From assembly GCF_029109325.1 (NCBI RefSeq), contig NZ_JAQKQJ010000005.1:124001-188000 (forward strand): 64,000 nt of DNA, in the 5' to 3' direction. The translations under genes and the position numbers were made by a program. Numbering within the stretch: the first letter of the stretch is position 1; each line of letters begins with the position of its first letter. Below, in pieces: positions 37,352 to 46,702 of the stretch. Below the pieces are notes generated by a model. It saw nothing but the letters and a program-made list of their open reading frames with translations, was not told where the DNA came from and ran no database searches. The DNA comes from Nodosilinea sp. PGN35 (GTDB lineage: Bacteria > Cyanobacteriota > Cyanobacteriia > Phormidesmidales > Phormidesmidaceae).

Positions 37352-39277
37352 CTAGAAGGGGTATACCCGCGGCGCAATCAGCACCGTCAGCAGCCAAAAG
37401 GCCAGGTTGAAGGGAATGCCGACTCGCATAAAGTCGGTAAATTTGTAGCCGCCGGGGCCGTAGACCATAAGGTTGGTCTGGTAGCCAATGGGGGTGCTAA
37501 AGCTGGCAGAGGCGGCAATCATGAGGGCAACCACAAAGGGAATAAAGCTCACCCCCAAACTCTGCGACAGCGATAGGGCGATGGGAAATACCACCGCCGC
37601 CGCCGCGTTGTTGGTAATGATCTCGGTGAGGAGAGTGGTCACCCCGTAGACAATGGCCAGGGCCATCCAGGGATTGTCTCCGGCCAGGCTGAGCACGCCC
37701 CCCGCCAAGACGGCGGCGGCCCCGGTGACCTCCAGGGCTTTGCCCAGGCCCAGGGCGGCAGCCACCACCAGCAGCACCGACCAGTCGATGGTGCGCACCC
37801 CCTGCTGAAACGAGCAGCAGCCAGTGATCACAATCAGCAGCGCGGCCAGGGTGGCGGCGTTGAGCATGTCCATCCAGCCGAAGGTAGCCAGGGCCACCAT
37901 CAGCACCAAAATGGCCAAGGCAACGGGGGCGCGATCGTGGCGCAGCGGGTCGGAGTTGGGCACCTCACTGACCAGGTAAAAATCGCGGGAGGCCCGCCGT
38001 TCTTCTAGAAATGAGGGATTGGCTTCTAGCAGCAGAGTGTCGCCCGTCTGCAGCCGAATGTCGCCAATTTTGCCCGACAGGCGCTCGCCGTTGCGGCCCA
38101 CCGCTAGCACCACTGCCCCGTAGCGGCTGCGAAACTTGCCCTGGCGAATGGTGACGCCCACCAGCGGACAGGTGTTCGACACCACCGCTTCGACCAGGGT
38201 GCGCTCGGTGCGAGGGGTATCGAGCTTGAAGACCTGGTCGGTGGCGGGCTGCAAGCCTCGAATCTGGTTGAGGTCAACAATGGAGTCAACCATGCCCACA
38301 AACACCAGCTGGTCTTGCTCTTGCAGCATCTCCTGGGGGCCAATGGCGGTCAGCAGTCGCCCTGCCCGCTGGATTTCGGTCAGGTATAGCCCTGGCAGAT
38401 GGCGCAGGCCGGCCTGTTCGACGGTTTTACCCGCCAGGGGGCTGTGGTTTTCGACTACCATTTCGACGGTGTACTCGCGCGGGTCGTCGGTGTCGGTAAT
38501 GGCGGGCTTGCGCTGGGGCAGCAGCCAGCGCTGGGCTAAAACTAGCATGAGGGTACCGGCGATCGCACAGGGCACCCCCACCGGCACCAGATCAAATAGC
38601 TGTAGCCCTGGGTAGTCGGTTTCAGCCACCAGCAGCCCGTTGACCACCAGGTTGGTGCTGGTGCCAATCAGCGTGCACATGCCCCCCATAATGGCCGCGT
38701 AGCTGAGGGGAATCATCAGCTTAGAGGGACTGATGCGCAGCTTGCGGCACCAGTCGCTGACCACCGGAATAAACATCGCCACAATTGGCGTGTTGTTGAG
38801 AAAGGCACTCATGCCCAGCACCGGCAGCATCAGCCGCAGCAGCGCCGTGGTTTGCCCCTTGGGCAGCCCCAGCACCGCGCGCGAAATAATATCGAGCCCG
38901 CCGGTTTGCTGGAGCCCGGCGACGACAACGTACAGCACGCCGACGGTCATCATCCCGGGGTTGCTAAATCCGGCCAGAGCTGTCGCGGTATCGAGCACCC
39001 CAGTCAGCAGCAAAATGGCCAGGGCCGCCAGAAAGATGGCGTCCGCCGGCAGAGTGGTCAGGGCGTTGAGCAAAAACGCGGCCAGCGTCACCCCCAGCGT
39101 CAGCCAGCCCCCCCAGGTTAGCTGCCCTGGCAGGGAGAACAGCCCTACCCTGAGGGCACCACCGACCAGGATCGCCACCCCCAGGGCCACAGCTACAACC
39201 AGAACGTCTTTGTGCACTGGCTTGCCGAGCAAAAATGTATTGTGCCGTTGCCTGTCGTGGAGCGGATCGTAGTCCAT
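37352..39277 (-). CDS. SLC13-family permease with TrkA-C domains
   Basis: 641 residues. Two blocks of membrane helices (about 24-270 and 465-640) flank two soluble TrkA-C/RCK-C-type domains (about 280-370 and 370-450; VEMVVENHSPLAGKTVEQAGL, VEAVVSNTCPLVGVTIRQGKFRSRYGAVVLAVGRNGER). The transporter signature AFLNNTPIVAMFIPV occurs in the first half and TEIITNNAAAAVVFPIA in the second. This is the DASS/SLC13 fold seen in sulfate, dicarboxylate or arsenite carriers. The substrate is not assignable; sulfate or another anion is likely. No ribosome-binding site is visible at the ATG. Confidence 0.88.
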   Translation of the reverse strand: MDYDPLHDRQRHNTFLLGKPVHKDVLVVAVALGVAILVGGALRVGLFSLPGQLTWGGWLTLGVTLAAFLLNALTTLPADAIFLAALAILLLTGVLDTATALAGFSNPGMMTVGVLYVVVAGLQQTGGLDIISRAVLGLPKGQTTALLRLMLPVLGMSAFLNNTPIVAMFIPVVSDWCRKLRISPSKLMIPLSYAAIMGGMCTLIGTSTNLVVNGLLVAETDYPGLQLFDLVPVGVPCAIAGTLMLVLAQRWLLPQRKPAITDTDDPREYTVEMVVENHSPLAGKTVEQAGLRHLPGLYLTEIQRAGRLLTAIGPQEMLQEQDQLVFVGMVDSIVDLNQIRGLQPATDQVFKLDTPRTERTLVEAVVSNTCPLVGVTIRQGKFRSRYGAVVLAVGRNGERLSGKIGDIRLQTGDTLLLEANPSFLEERRASRDFYLVSEVPNSDPLRHDRAPVALAILVLMVALATFGWMDMLNAATLAALLIVITGCCSFQQGVRTIDWSVLLVVAAALGLGKALEVTGAAAVLAGGVLSLAGDNPWMALAIVYGVTTLLTEIITNNAAAAVVFPIALSLSQSLGVSFIPFVVALMIAASASFSTPIGYQTNLMVYGPGGYKFTDFMRVGIPFNLAFWLLTVLIAPRVYPF

Positions 39278-39558
39278 AAAGCCAACCGGGGGCGTCGCCC
39301 TGAAGGTGCTGAAATTAACCTATAGCGCAGGCCCGACCGCAAGGGTAAGCGGCTCTAGGGGCATGAAGCCTGCCAGTCTGTCTGGCCCCAACCGCCTCGA
39401 GCTGATTTACCCAGGCTGGCCACAGCCAAGAAAGAATCGCCATAGAATGCATTTGAAAGCGCAGTAGGCTTTCAGTTGCGCCCATTTTAACAGCGAGAGC
39501 AGCGCGATTTAACTTGGCTCAGCCCCGCCCCCGCAGCTGCCGCTCTGGAGGTAGCGCC

Positions 39559-40989
39559 CTAGGGCAACGTGGTTTCGGCCCCGGTGGCGAAGGCAGGACG
39601 CTGGTGCTTCCACGAGCCTACTTGCTCAAGCTGGGCGGCCAGCGCCAGCAGGGTGGCTTCATCAGCGGGGCGGCCCACCAGCTGCACCCCGATGGGTACG
39701 CCGCTGGGGGCAAACCCCTGGGGAATGGCCAGGGCTGGCTGACCGCTGGCGTTGAAGGGTGGGCAAGGGGCGACCCAGTTGATGACGCTGTCGAGAATTT
39801 TGGGCGATCGCAACCCTTTCCACTCCCCCACTTTAATCGTTGGGTGCATGTACACCGGCAAGATCAGCACGTCGTAGGGATGGCAGAACTGCACAATTTG
39901 GCGAGCCACCAGCTGGAGCTGAGCCACCGCCCGCAGGTAAGCGCCGCTGTTGATGCGCCAGGCCCGCCAGTAGAGCCAGCGATTCATTTTTTCTAAGACA
40001 ATCCAGGGCACACCCAGCTCTGCGACGACGCACTCCCACACCACCACAAAGGGCTCAATCAGGTTTTCCAGATTAGGGAAGGTCACCTCTTCGGCGCTGT
40101 GGCCCAGGTCTTCGACCTGCTGCACGGTTTCATAGATCGCCTGTCGGCACACCGGGTCAACCTCACCAATCGGATCGAGGCGGGTGGTATAGCCAATTCG
40201 CAGGGGTCGAGGCGGTGCGTCGAGCCCCGCCAAAAACGAGGGCTCGGGATCGGGTAGCCAGTAGGGATCCCCCAGTTCGTAACCGCTCAGCACATCGAGC
40301 AGCGCTGCCGTGTCGGCGACGGTGCGCCCCAGGGGGCCATTCACCGCCAGCCCGTTGAGCCGCTCCCCCAGGGGTGAAAAGCTAATGCGCCCCCGCGAGG
40401 CTTTCATGCCCACCAGCCCGCAGCAAAAGGCTGGCCCCCGCAGAGAGCCCCCGCCATCGGAGCCCTGGGATATGGCGCACAGCCCCGCCGCCAGGGCCGC
40501 TGCCCCACCACCGCTGGAGCCCCCTGGGGTGTAGTCTAAGTTCCACGGGTTGCGGGCGGGGGGAAAGCCCGGCGGCTCGGTGTAGGGCAACGAGCCCAGC
40601 TGGGAGGTAGCGGTTTTGCCCAAAATAATCATCCCCGCCTGGCGCAGCTTACTGACGATGTAGTCGTCCTGGGGGGCAATGCGATCGCAGGCGGCCTTAA
40701 TGCCATAGGCGCAGGCCACCCCCTCCACCGGGTTCAGGTCTTTGACCGAGACGGTAACCCCAAACAGCGGCGGTAAATCCTCAGGGTTGCTCGCCAAATG
40801 CTCGGTTTTGGCTTTGGCGTCGGCCAGGGCCTGCTCGGCCATCACCGTCACGTAGGCCCCCAGGGCCGGGTTGAGCCGCTCAATGCGCTCCAGGTAGAGT
40901 TCTGCTAGCTCCAGGGGCGAGATCTCTCTATGGCGAATTAGCCGAGCCTGTTCGAGGGCGGGCAAGAAGGCGAGATCGACTGAATTCAT
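39559..40989 (-). CDS. Amidase-signature enzyme
   Basis: 476 residues from the ATG at 40989; a GTG 18 bases upstream is the alternative. The Ser-cisSer-Lys triad is visible: lysine in GVTVSVKDLNPV, cis-serine in TPGGSSGGGAAALAAGL, and nucleophile serine in ISQGSDGGGSLRGPA. The conserved GLVGMKASRGRIS follows. The family includes GatA, which needs GatB/C, but neither partner is nearby and the sequence reads as a free amidase. Substrate unknown. Confidence 0.88.
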   Translation of the reverse strand: MNSVDLAFLPALEQARLIRHREISPLELAELYLERIERLNPALGAYVTVMAEQALADAKAKTEHLASNPEDLPPLFGVTVSVKDLNPVEGVACAYGIKAACDRIAPQDDYIVSKLRQAGMIILGKTATSQLGSLPYTEPPGFPPARNPWNLDYTPGGSSGGGAAALAAGLCAISQGSDGGGSLRGPAFCCGLVGMKASRGRISFSPLGERLNGLAVNGPLGRTVADTAALLDVLSGYELGDPYWLPDPEPSFLAGLDAPPRPLRIGYTTRLDPIGEVDPVCRQAIYETVQQVEDLGHSAEEVTFPNLENLIEPFVVVWECVVAELGVPWIVLEKMNRWLYWRAWRINSGAYLRAVAQLQLVARQIVQFCHPYDVLILPVYMHPTIKVGEWKGLRSPKILDSVINWVAPCPPFNASGQPALAIPQGFAPSGVPIGVQLVGRPADEATLLALAAQLEQVGSWKHQRPAFATGAETTLP

Positions 40990-41091
40990 ACAGGGGGGCA
41001 ATGGCACAATGGCTTCAGGATATCAATCCCTGGGCGAGGGAAACGATTTCACCCTCGTCGGGCTAAGGCGACTTCTGGAAAACTTTCTCCC

Positions 41092-41117
41092 TAATGGTGG
41101 GCAGTGCCCACCCTACG
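41092..41117. repeat. 26-base repeat, copy 1 (GGTGGGC...GCCCACC hairpin)
   Basis: TAATGGTGGGCAGTGCCCAC and its next 6 bases are identical to 54161-54186. The core forms a 7-bp hairpin. Confidence 0.7.
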
Positions 41118-41219
41118 GTGGTTGCAGTCGCCGGATAGAGCGGGGAGCTTCTTTTCCAGAAATCTCCTCAATTGTGCCGCCTGGTTTACAGGCTCTCTAC
41201 TCCTAGAACAATCTGCACG

Positions 41220-41717
41220 ATGGCAAATCTCCTAAATGAGGTCGATGCGCTGCTGAATGAGGGTGAGACCGATGCGGCCCTGCGGCTAGCCCTTCAGGTT
41301 TACCAGAGCGCACCTGAGGATGCTCTGGCCAACTATTACTGCGCGATGATCTACGACATCAACAGCCAGGAGCGCGAGGCTGCTCCCCACTACGAGCGCG
41401 CCCTAGCCCACGGCCTAGCCGGAAAAGAACGCCGTCAGGCGCTGCTGGGGCTGGGTAGCACCTACCGGGTGCTGGGACAGCATCAAAAATCCGTCGTCAT
41501 ACTCCGCCAGGGCCTGACGGAGTATGACGACGGGCGTGAGTTCGAGGTCTTTCTGGCCCTGACGCTGTACTGCCTGGGCGACTATGCCCAGGCGATGGAA
41601 CTGCTGCTCCGCAACCTGGCCGAGACTACACAGGATGCTCAGCTTCAAGACTACGGCCAGGCCCTGCTGTACTATGCCAAAAACTTGGATTGGCCAGCCC
41701 CTCACCCCGGCGATTAA
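41220..41717 (+). CDS. TPR protein
   Basis: 165 residues from the ATG at 41220 (an upstream GTG would add 16 residues). It has about four tetratricopeptide-type helical repeats: DALLNEGETDAALRLALQVYQSAPED, ANYYCAMIYDINSQEREAAPHYERALAHG, QALLGLGSTYRVLGQHQKSVVILRQGLTEY, and EVFLALTLYCLGDYAQAMELLLRNLAET. Such proteins are scaffolds, and no partner is evident. A near-perfect 43-base palindrome lies inside the gene at 41491-41533, within the QHQKSVVILRQGLTEYDDG segment. Confidence 0.85.
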   Translation: MANLLNEVDALLNEGETDAALRLALQVYQSAPEDALANYYCAMIYDINSQEREAAPHYERALAHGLAGKERRQALLGLGSTYRVLGQHQKSVVILRQGLTEYDDGREFEVFLALTLYCLGDYAQAMELLLRNLAETTQDAQLQDYGQALLYYAKNLDWPAPHPGD

Positions 41718-41734
41718 TCTGGCTCGGCGGCGGG

Positions 41735-43033
41735 CTATAGAGTTAGCGACTGGGGCTTGTTTTCAATCACGTCGGCTAGATCTTTGAGGAAGGCGGCGGC
41801 ATCGGCCCCGTAGATGATGCGGTGGTCGCAGGTGATATTGACCTGCATCTGGCGCTTGACGCCCATCAGGCCGTCGGCGGTGGCCACCACCGTGGGGCGA
41901 GAGGCCCCGATCGCCAAAATTGAGCCCTGCCCCGGCGGCAAAATCGCGTCGAAGCGATCGACGCCAAACATGCCCAGGTTCGACAGCGTGAAGGTGCCCG
42001 AGGTGTACTCATCGGGCTGGAGCTGCTTGGAGCGCGATCGCGCCACCAGATCGGCCCAGGTGCGCGAGAGGGAATAGATATCGTACTGGTCGGCCTGTTT
42101 GAGCACCGGGGTGATCAGGCCACCGCCTTCCATCGCCACCGCCACGGCAATATTGATGCTCGACTGATACTGAATGCCCTGGTCGGTGAAGCCCGCGTTG
42201 AGCAGCGGGTGCTTTTGTAGGGTGACAGCCACAGCCTTGGCCAGCAGCCCGGTCATGGTTACGCCCTTGGACTTAATCTGTTTGTAGAGGGCGTCGAGAC
42301 TGTCGGTGGTGATGGTGTAGCCCACGTGGAAAGTGGGCACCGCCAGACTGGCCACCATATTGCGAATGACGGCCTGCTGAAGGGTGTTGAAGGGGACAAC
42401 CTGCCCCGTCGGAGCCACACCGGGGGCCGCCGGGGGCACCGCCGGGGCCGGGGCGGCTATCGGCGGTGCTGCTGCCGCCAGGGGCGTGGCCACCGGGCCA
42501 GCGGCGGTCGGGGTTTTACCCGCCGCCAGCTCTACATCCTGAGCCACAATGCGCCCGTGGGGGCCGCTGCCCTGGAGGCTATTGAGGTCTACCTTGAGGT
42601 CTTTGGCCAGCTTGCGGGCGCGGGGAGAGATAATTACTCGACCGCTACGGCTGCCGCTAGCACCATTTTGGGTGGCCGGAGGCGGGGCCTCGACCACGGC
42701 CACCGGGGCAGCCGCCTCGGGACTGGGGGCGGAGTCACCGCCAGCGGCAGCGGCTTTGGCGGCGGCCTGCTGCTGGGCGGCCTCAACCTCGGCTTCGGTC
42801 TCAGCCAGCAGGGCGATCGCCTCCCCCACCGGAGCCGTGCCCCCCGCCTCGACCACAATGGCCGCCAAGATCCCTTCGTGGAACGACTCCACATCCATGT
42901 CGGCCTTGTCGGACTCGACAATCACCACCGTCTCGCCTTTCTCTACCCGATCGCCGGGGGCTTTAACCCAAGATACAATTTTGCCTTCGGTCATCGTTGA
43001 GCTGAGGGCAGGCATAAAGACTTCGCGAATCAT
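41735..43033 (-). CDS. pdhC: Dihydrolipoamide acetyltransferase, pyruvate dehydrogenase E2
   Basis: 432 residues from the ATG at 43033. Lipoyl domain (about 1-80) with the lipoylated lysine in VESDKADMDVESF, an alanine/proline-rich linker (about 85-125), a peripheral-subunit-binding domain (about 130-170; VIISPRARKLAKDLKVDLNSLQGSGPHGRI), another flexible linker, then the catalytic domain (about 205-432) with THRI-type active site DHRIIYGADAAAFL. This is the cyanobacterial pyruvate-dehydrogenase E2, converting acetyl-lipoamide to acetyl-CoA. The other PDH subunits are not in the window. Confidence 0.93.
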   Translation of the reverse strand: MIREVFMPALSSTMTEGKIVSWVKAPGDRVEKGETVVIVESDKADMDVESFHEGILAAIVVEAGGTAPVGEAIALLAETEAEVEAAQQQAAAKAAAAGGDSAPSPEAAAPVAVVEAPPPATQNGASGSRSGRVIISPRARKLAKDLKVDLNSLQGSGPHGRIVAQDVELAAGKTPTAAGPVATPLAAAAPPIAAPAPAVPPAAPGVAPTGQVVPFNTLQQAVIRNMVASLAVPTFHVGYTITTDSLDALYKQIKSKGVTMTGLLAKAVAVTLQKHPLLNAGFTDQGIQYQSSINIAVAVAMEGGGLITPVLKQADQYDIYSLSRTWADLVARSRSKQLQPDEYTSGTFTLSNLGMFGVDRFDAILPPGQGSILAIGASRPTVVATADGLMGVKRQMQVNITCDHRIIYGADAAAFLKDLADVIENKPQSLTL

Positions 43034-43153
43034 GGAGGTGACTTCCGAAACGGGTTTAAAACGACAGAGCAGCAGAGATGCCAAGGATTTATTCTATCCC
43101 CAAGGCTGAACCCTCAGAACGTGCGGACGCTAAAACGTGCGAACGTCCTGGAA

Positions 43154-43603
43154 TTAGAGTTCGCCGCGAATCTCTTGAATCACGCCGTCCTTGATCAAAA
43201 TTTCAACCTGGAGCTTGCGCACCAGATTGTCTCCCACCGAGACGTTGAAGAAGCTCTCGACCTTACCCTGCTCCACTTCGGCATCGACCGCGATAGTCTG
43301 CACCTCCTGGAGCTGCTGGAGGCTCTGGTTCTTCTGCTGAAGCAGCTTGCTTTTGTCTTGGTTGAGCTGACTTTGAATATTGCCCATCTGCTGCTGAAGG
43401 GCACCACTGGCGGGCTGTCCTTCCGCCTGTTTTTGCAGCTCAGCCACCATACGCTGACCCTGCATCTCAAGCTGTTGCAGGCGACTGTCAACCTGGTTGA
43501 TTTGGCTTTGCAGCTGCTTTTGGGCTTCTTCCTTCCAGAGGGGCGTAACAATGGCTTTAATGTTGACTACCCGCTTGAGCAGCAGCGTTTGATTGTCATC
43601 CAT
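43154..43603 (-). CDS. YlqD-like coiled-coil protein
   Basis: 149 residues from the ATG at 43603, which begins MDDNQTLLLKRVVNIKAIVTP, a YlqD-family N-terminus; upstream in-frame codons look unrelated. The middle (about 25-100) is a long glutamine-rich coiled coil (EEAQKQLQSQINQVDSRLQQLEMQGQRMVAELQKQ). The C-terminal 50 residues (VESFFNVSVGDNLVRKLQVEILIKDGVIQEIRGEL) form a small beta domain. Function unknown. It lies on the same strand between aas and pdhC, with gaps of about 120 bases on each side. Confidence 0.8.
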   Translation of the reverse strand: MDDNQTLLLKRVVNIKAIVTPLWKEEAQKQLQSQINQVDSRLQQLEMQGQRMVAELQKQAEGQPASGALQQQMGNIQSQLNQDKSKLLQQKNQSLQQLQEVQTIAVDAEVEQGKVESFFNVSVGDNLVRKLQVEILIKDGVIQEIRGEL

Positions 43604-43717
43604 AATCTTTGACGCGATAAAGAAATCACCAATACGGACTACGGTCACCACCACCGACGACCGGACTATTTTGCCTGGCACCGCCACAGGTTGGTGAAGT
43701 CTTTACACCACCGGCAG

Positions 43718-45688
43718 CTACACAAACATCGCGTCAATCATATCGCGATACCGGGTCGTCACCACGGGACGGCGCACTTTTAGGGTCTGGGTGAGCAGAC
43801 CGTTGTCGATGGAGAAGGGTTCGAGAATCAAACGGAAGGGGCCCACGCGATCGTCTGGGCGGTAGCCGGGGCGGTCTTTGACCTCGCGGCTCAGCTCATC
43901 GCGAAACAGCCTTTGCACCCGCTCGTCGTCCAGGGTAATGGCCGTGCAGTCGGCGGGGGCGGGGGCATCGTCGCCGGGCACCGCCACGAAGAGGGCCTGG
44001 CTGGCCGCCCAGGCCTGAAGCGCATCGAGGTTGGGGACGATGAGCGCGCCCAGGGATCGCTGATCCTGGCCCACCAGCATAATCTGGTCAATGTACTTGC
44101 TGCGAATGCAGGCGTCTTCGATGGGCTGGGGCTCGATATTTTCGCCGTTGGTGAGCACGATGGTGTCCTTGGCCCGGCCGGTGAGCACCACGTTGCCGTC
44201 GCGGCTGATCCAGCCCAGGTCGCCCGTATCGAACCAGCCCTCGGCGTCGATGGCCTTTTGGGTGGCCTCGGGGTTGCGGTAGTAGCCCGCCATAATCTGC
44301 GGCCCCCGCGCCAGCACCAGCCCCTGGCCGCCCTGGGGCAGCTCTCGCCGGGTTTCAGGATCGACGATTTTAATTTCGGTAAAGGGAATGGGCTGCCCCG
44401 CCGCCCCGCGCAGATTGTGCCAGGGCCGCCGGGCCGAGAGCACCGGAGCGGTTTCGGTGAGGCCGTAGCCCACGATTAGCTGTACGCCAACAATTTCAAA
44501 GAAAATGTCAATATGCCGCGCCAGGGAGCCGCCGCCGCTGATCAGCTGCTTGACCTGACCGCCAGTGGCTTCACTGACCTTGCCGTAGACCAGCTTTTTG
44601 CCCAGCTGGTGCAGGGGCCACAGGGCCAGGGCCGCCAGTCCCGAGCCGAGGCGCTGGAGGCTAGACAGACTGGGCTCGTCGATTTTCATGTCCTGGTAGC
44701 GCCAGAGGTTTTCGACGTAGCGCTGGCTGAGGCCAAAGAACGTAAAGATCAGCTTTTGCTTGCCGGGGCTCTGTTCGCGGAACTGCTTTTGGGCCCCCTC
44801 GTAGATCGATTCCCACAGGCGCGGCACCCCCACCATGTACTGGGGTTTGGTGGCCTTGAGGTCGGCTTTGAGGTGGCGAATGCTGCTGTAGGTCTGGGTG
44901 CAGCCCCGCGACAGCAAAAAATATTCGGCGGTGCGCTCAAAGCTGTGCCAGGAGGGCAAAATGCCCACCACGCGATCGCCCGGTGCTGGCTGTACCACCG
45001 CCTCTAGGGTGTTGATCTGGTGCAGCAGGTTGCGGTGGCTGAGCATCACCCCCTTGGGCTGACCGGTGGTGCCGGAGGTGTAGATCAGCGTGGCTAGATC
45101 TTCGGGCTTAACGGCGACCGGGGCGTAGGGGCGCTCGGCCCCCAGGGCCATCAGCTGAGCAAAGTTGAAAATTTTGAGGCGATCGCCCTCGGGGGGGGCC
45201 TCATCGGACAGCAAAATCACTAAGGCAATGGGCAGCGTATCGATGCGGTCGCGCAGTCGCTGCAGCAGCGCCACGGTCTCGACCACCAGCACTGTACTCT
45301 CGCTGTGCCCGGCGATGTAGATCAGCTCTTCGGTCTCGGCGGTGGCGCTGCGGACGGCATTCATACCGCCAGCGGTCATAATGCCCTGGTCGGCAATAAA
45401 CCAGCGGTGGCTGTTGTCGGCAAACAGAGCCACGTGGGCGCGATTTTCCACCCCCAGGGCCTGCAAGCCGCTGGCAAAGGTGCGAATGGCCTCCCACAGC
45501 TGGCGATAGGTCAACACCGCGGCAGGCTTGTAGTGGGGGTCGTTGAGGGCCACCGTATCGCCGTATTTCTCGGCCACAATCGGCCAGATTTCGTGGAGCG
45601 CCTGAAGCTGTTGGTAGGGGTTGTGGGCTTCTAGGCAGGCGCGATCGCGCTGTCGCACCTCTTGCAATGCAGTTGTGGATACGGGCAT
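43718..45688 (-). CDS. aas: Acyl-ACP synthetase / long-chain acyl-CoA ligase
   Basis: 656 residues from the ATG at 45688. An AMP-forming adenylation enzyme: P-loop LIYTSGTTGQPKGVMLSHRNLL, A5-type motif VGYGLTETAPVLS, and A7/A8 WFDTGDLGWISRDGNVVLTGRAKDTIVLTNGENIEP. The long insertion around ATGGQVKQLISGGGSLARHID is typical of the cyanobacterial acyl-ACP synthetase (Synechocystis slr1609), which recycles free fatty acids onto acyl carrier protein. The alternative, a CoA ligase, cannot be excluded from sequence. Confidence 0.9.
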   Translation of the reverse strand: MPVSTTALQEVRQRDRACLEAHNPYQQLQALHEIWPIVAEKYGDTVALNDPHYKPAAVLTYRQLWEAIRTFASGLQALGVENRAHVALFADNSHRWFIADQGIMTAGGMNAVRSATAETEELIYIAGHSESTVLVVETVALLQRLRDRIDTLPIALVILLSDEAPPEGDRLKIFNFAQLMALGAERPYAPVAVKPEDLATLIYTSGTTGQPKGVMLSHRNLLHQINTLEAVVQPAPGDRVVGILPSWHSFERTAEYFLLSRGCTQTYSSIRHLKADLKATKPQYMVGVPRLWESIYEGAQKQFREQSPGKQKLIFTFFGLSQRYVENLWRYQDMKIDEPSLSSLQRLGSGLAALALWPLHQLGKKLVYGKVSEATGGQVKQLISGGGSLARHIDIFFEIVGVQLIVGYGLTETAPVLSARRPWHNLRGAAGQPIPFTEIKIVDPETRRELPQGGQGLVLARGPQIMAGYYRNPEATQKAIDAEGWFDTGDLGWISRDGNVVLTGRAKDTIVLTNGENIEPQPIEDACIRSKYIDQIMLVGQDQRSLGALIVPNLDALQAWAASQALFVAVPGDDAPAPADCTAITLDDERVQRLFRDELSREVKDRPGYRPDDRVGPFRLILEPFSIDNGLLTQTLKVRRPVVTTRYRDMIDAMFV

Positions 45689-45700
45689 AGCGGCCACCAA

Positions 45701-46058
45701 GAATTCAGAAAGAAGCTTGCGGTCATCCTACCGCAGCCTGGTTCAAGGCTAGACCGAAAGCTCATGGGGCTTAACATTCCCCCTTACCAGTAATTGAACT
45801 GGTCAGCAACGCAGCGGGTGAGGGCAGGGGCGATCGCCAACCTTCAGAATGTATTCAGTTCAGGGCGAACAGCTTTTCTTCGGGACGAAGCAAAATATAG
45901 AGAGCGGGTAGAAAAACCCTGCCATCTGTATAGCCGCGCCATCCCATCGGTTCACCCCGATCTAGGGTCTCTCGATGTCTGGATGTCTCACCCCAGGTGA
46001 CTGGGCCATATCATCGCCCCAAGTTCTATAGGCCAGCCCTAACGAGGCTCAACCTTTC
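45701..46058. other. Intergenic region
   Basis: About 360 bases before a small doubtful ORF. One short inverted repeat (ACCAGT/ACTGGT at 45786-45803) and one HIP1 octamer are present. A 68-codon frame here has no family features and I do not call it a gene. Confidence 0.4.
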
Positions 46059-46253
46059 ATGTTATGTACGTCTTGCTCAAACAAGCCCCGCTGCGTAGCC
46101 GCCCAGCTCGCCGAGGGGGACGCCGCCCTGGCTCAACTGCTCAAGCAACTCCGGCACTGTAGCCTCAAACCCTCCCGCCGCCGCCTCTGGCCGCCGGGTA
46201 CAGCCCTCCGGCACTGGCTGGTAGCAACGCTGCGCCCAGGGCTGGGGCAGTAG
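46059..46253 (+). CDS. Possible small cysteine-containing protein
   Basis: A 64-residue frame MLCTSCSNKPRCVAAQLAEGDAALAQLLKQLRHC... with four cysteines, the first two as CxxC. ACGAGG lies upstream but at loose spacing. The second half is basic. It might be a zinc- or metal-binding mini-protein; equally it may be noise, since another frame is open on the other strand. No family recognised. Confidence 0.3.
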   Translation: MLCTSCSNKPRCVAAQLAEGDAALAQLLKQLRHCSLKPSRRRLWPPGTALRHWLVATLRPGLGQ

Positions 46254-46277
46254 AATCAGAAACCCCAAGAAAACTCG

Positions 46278-46649
46278 CTATTCCACCGCGTCAAATACAG
46301 TTTCATCCTCCTGACGCCAGGCCGGGTCAACCAGGCAAATAAACACCAGCGGGTTGTCTCCGGTGTTGCGCAGATACTGACGCGCCCCAGGGGGAATGTA
46401 CACGGCGTCGCCGGGCTCAACAGGGCTAGCGGCATCGTCAATGTGCATCTCCCCCCGTCCAGACAGAATGTAGTACACCTCCGAGGTGGTCAGGGCGTGG
46501 GGAATCGACACCTGCCCTACCGGCACCACCGCGTGGGCCAGACTGTAGCGCAGGGCGAGGTCTTGTTTGTCGGGGTGCAGCAGTTCCCGCAGCCGGGTAC
46601 CGTCACCGGCAACAAATTCGGGGCAGTCGAGCAGTTTACGAATCAGCAT
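46278..46649 (-). CDS. Cupin-domain protein
   Basis: 123 residues forming a single cupin barrel: SIPHALTTSEVYYILSGRGEMHIDDAASPVEPGDAVYIPPGARQYLRNTGDNPLVFICLV. The metal-binding set usual for cupins is partly present (H52, E57 in motif 1 HALTTSEVYY; motif 2 lacks the histidine and reads PGARQYLRNTG). Function cannot be assigned; small cupins include isomerases, oxygenases and sugar-binding proteins. Confidence 0.82.
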   Translation of the reverse strand: MLIRKLLDCPEFVAGDGTRLRELLHPDKQDLALRYSLAHAVVPVGQVSIPHALTTSEVYYILSGRGEMHIDDAASPVEPGDAVYIPPGARQYLRNTGDNPLVFICLVDPAWRQEDETVFDAVE

Positions 46650-46702
46650 GGCAGCGGCAGTGGCAGCCCTCGCCTAGCCCTCCCCAGCGCCGTCGAAGCC
46701 CC

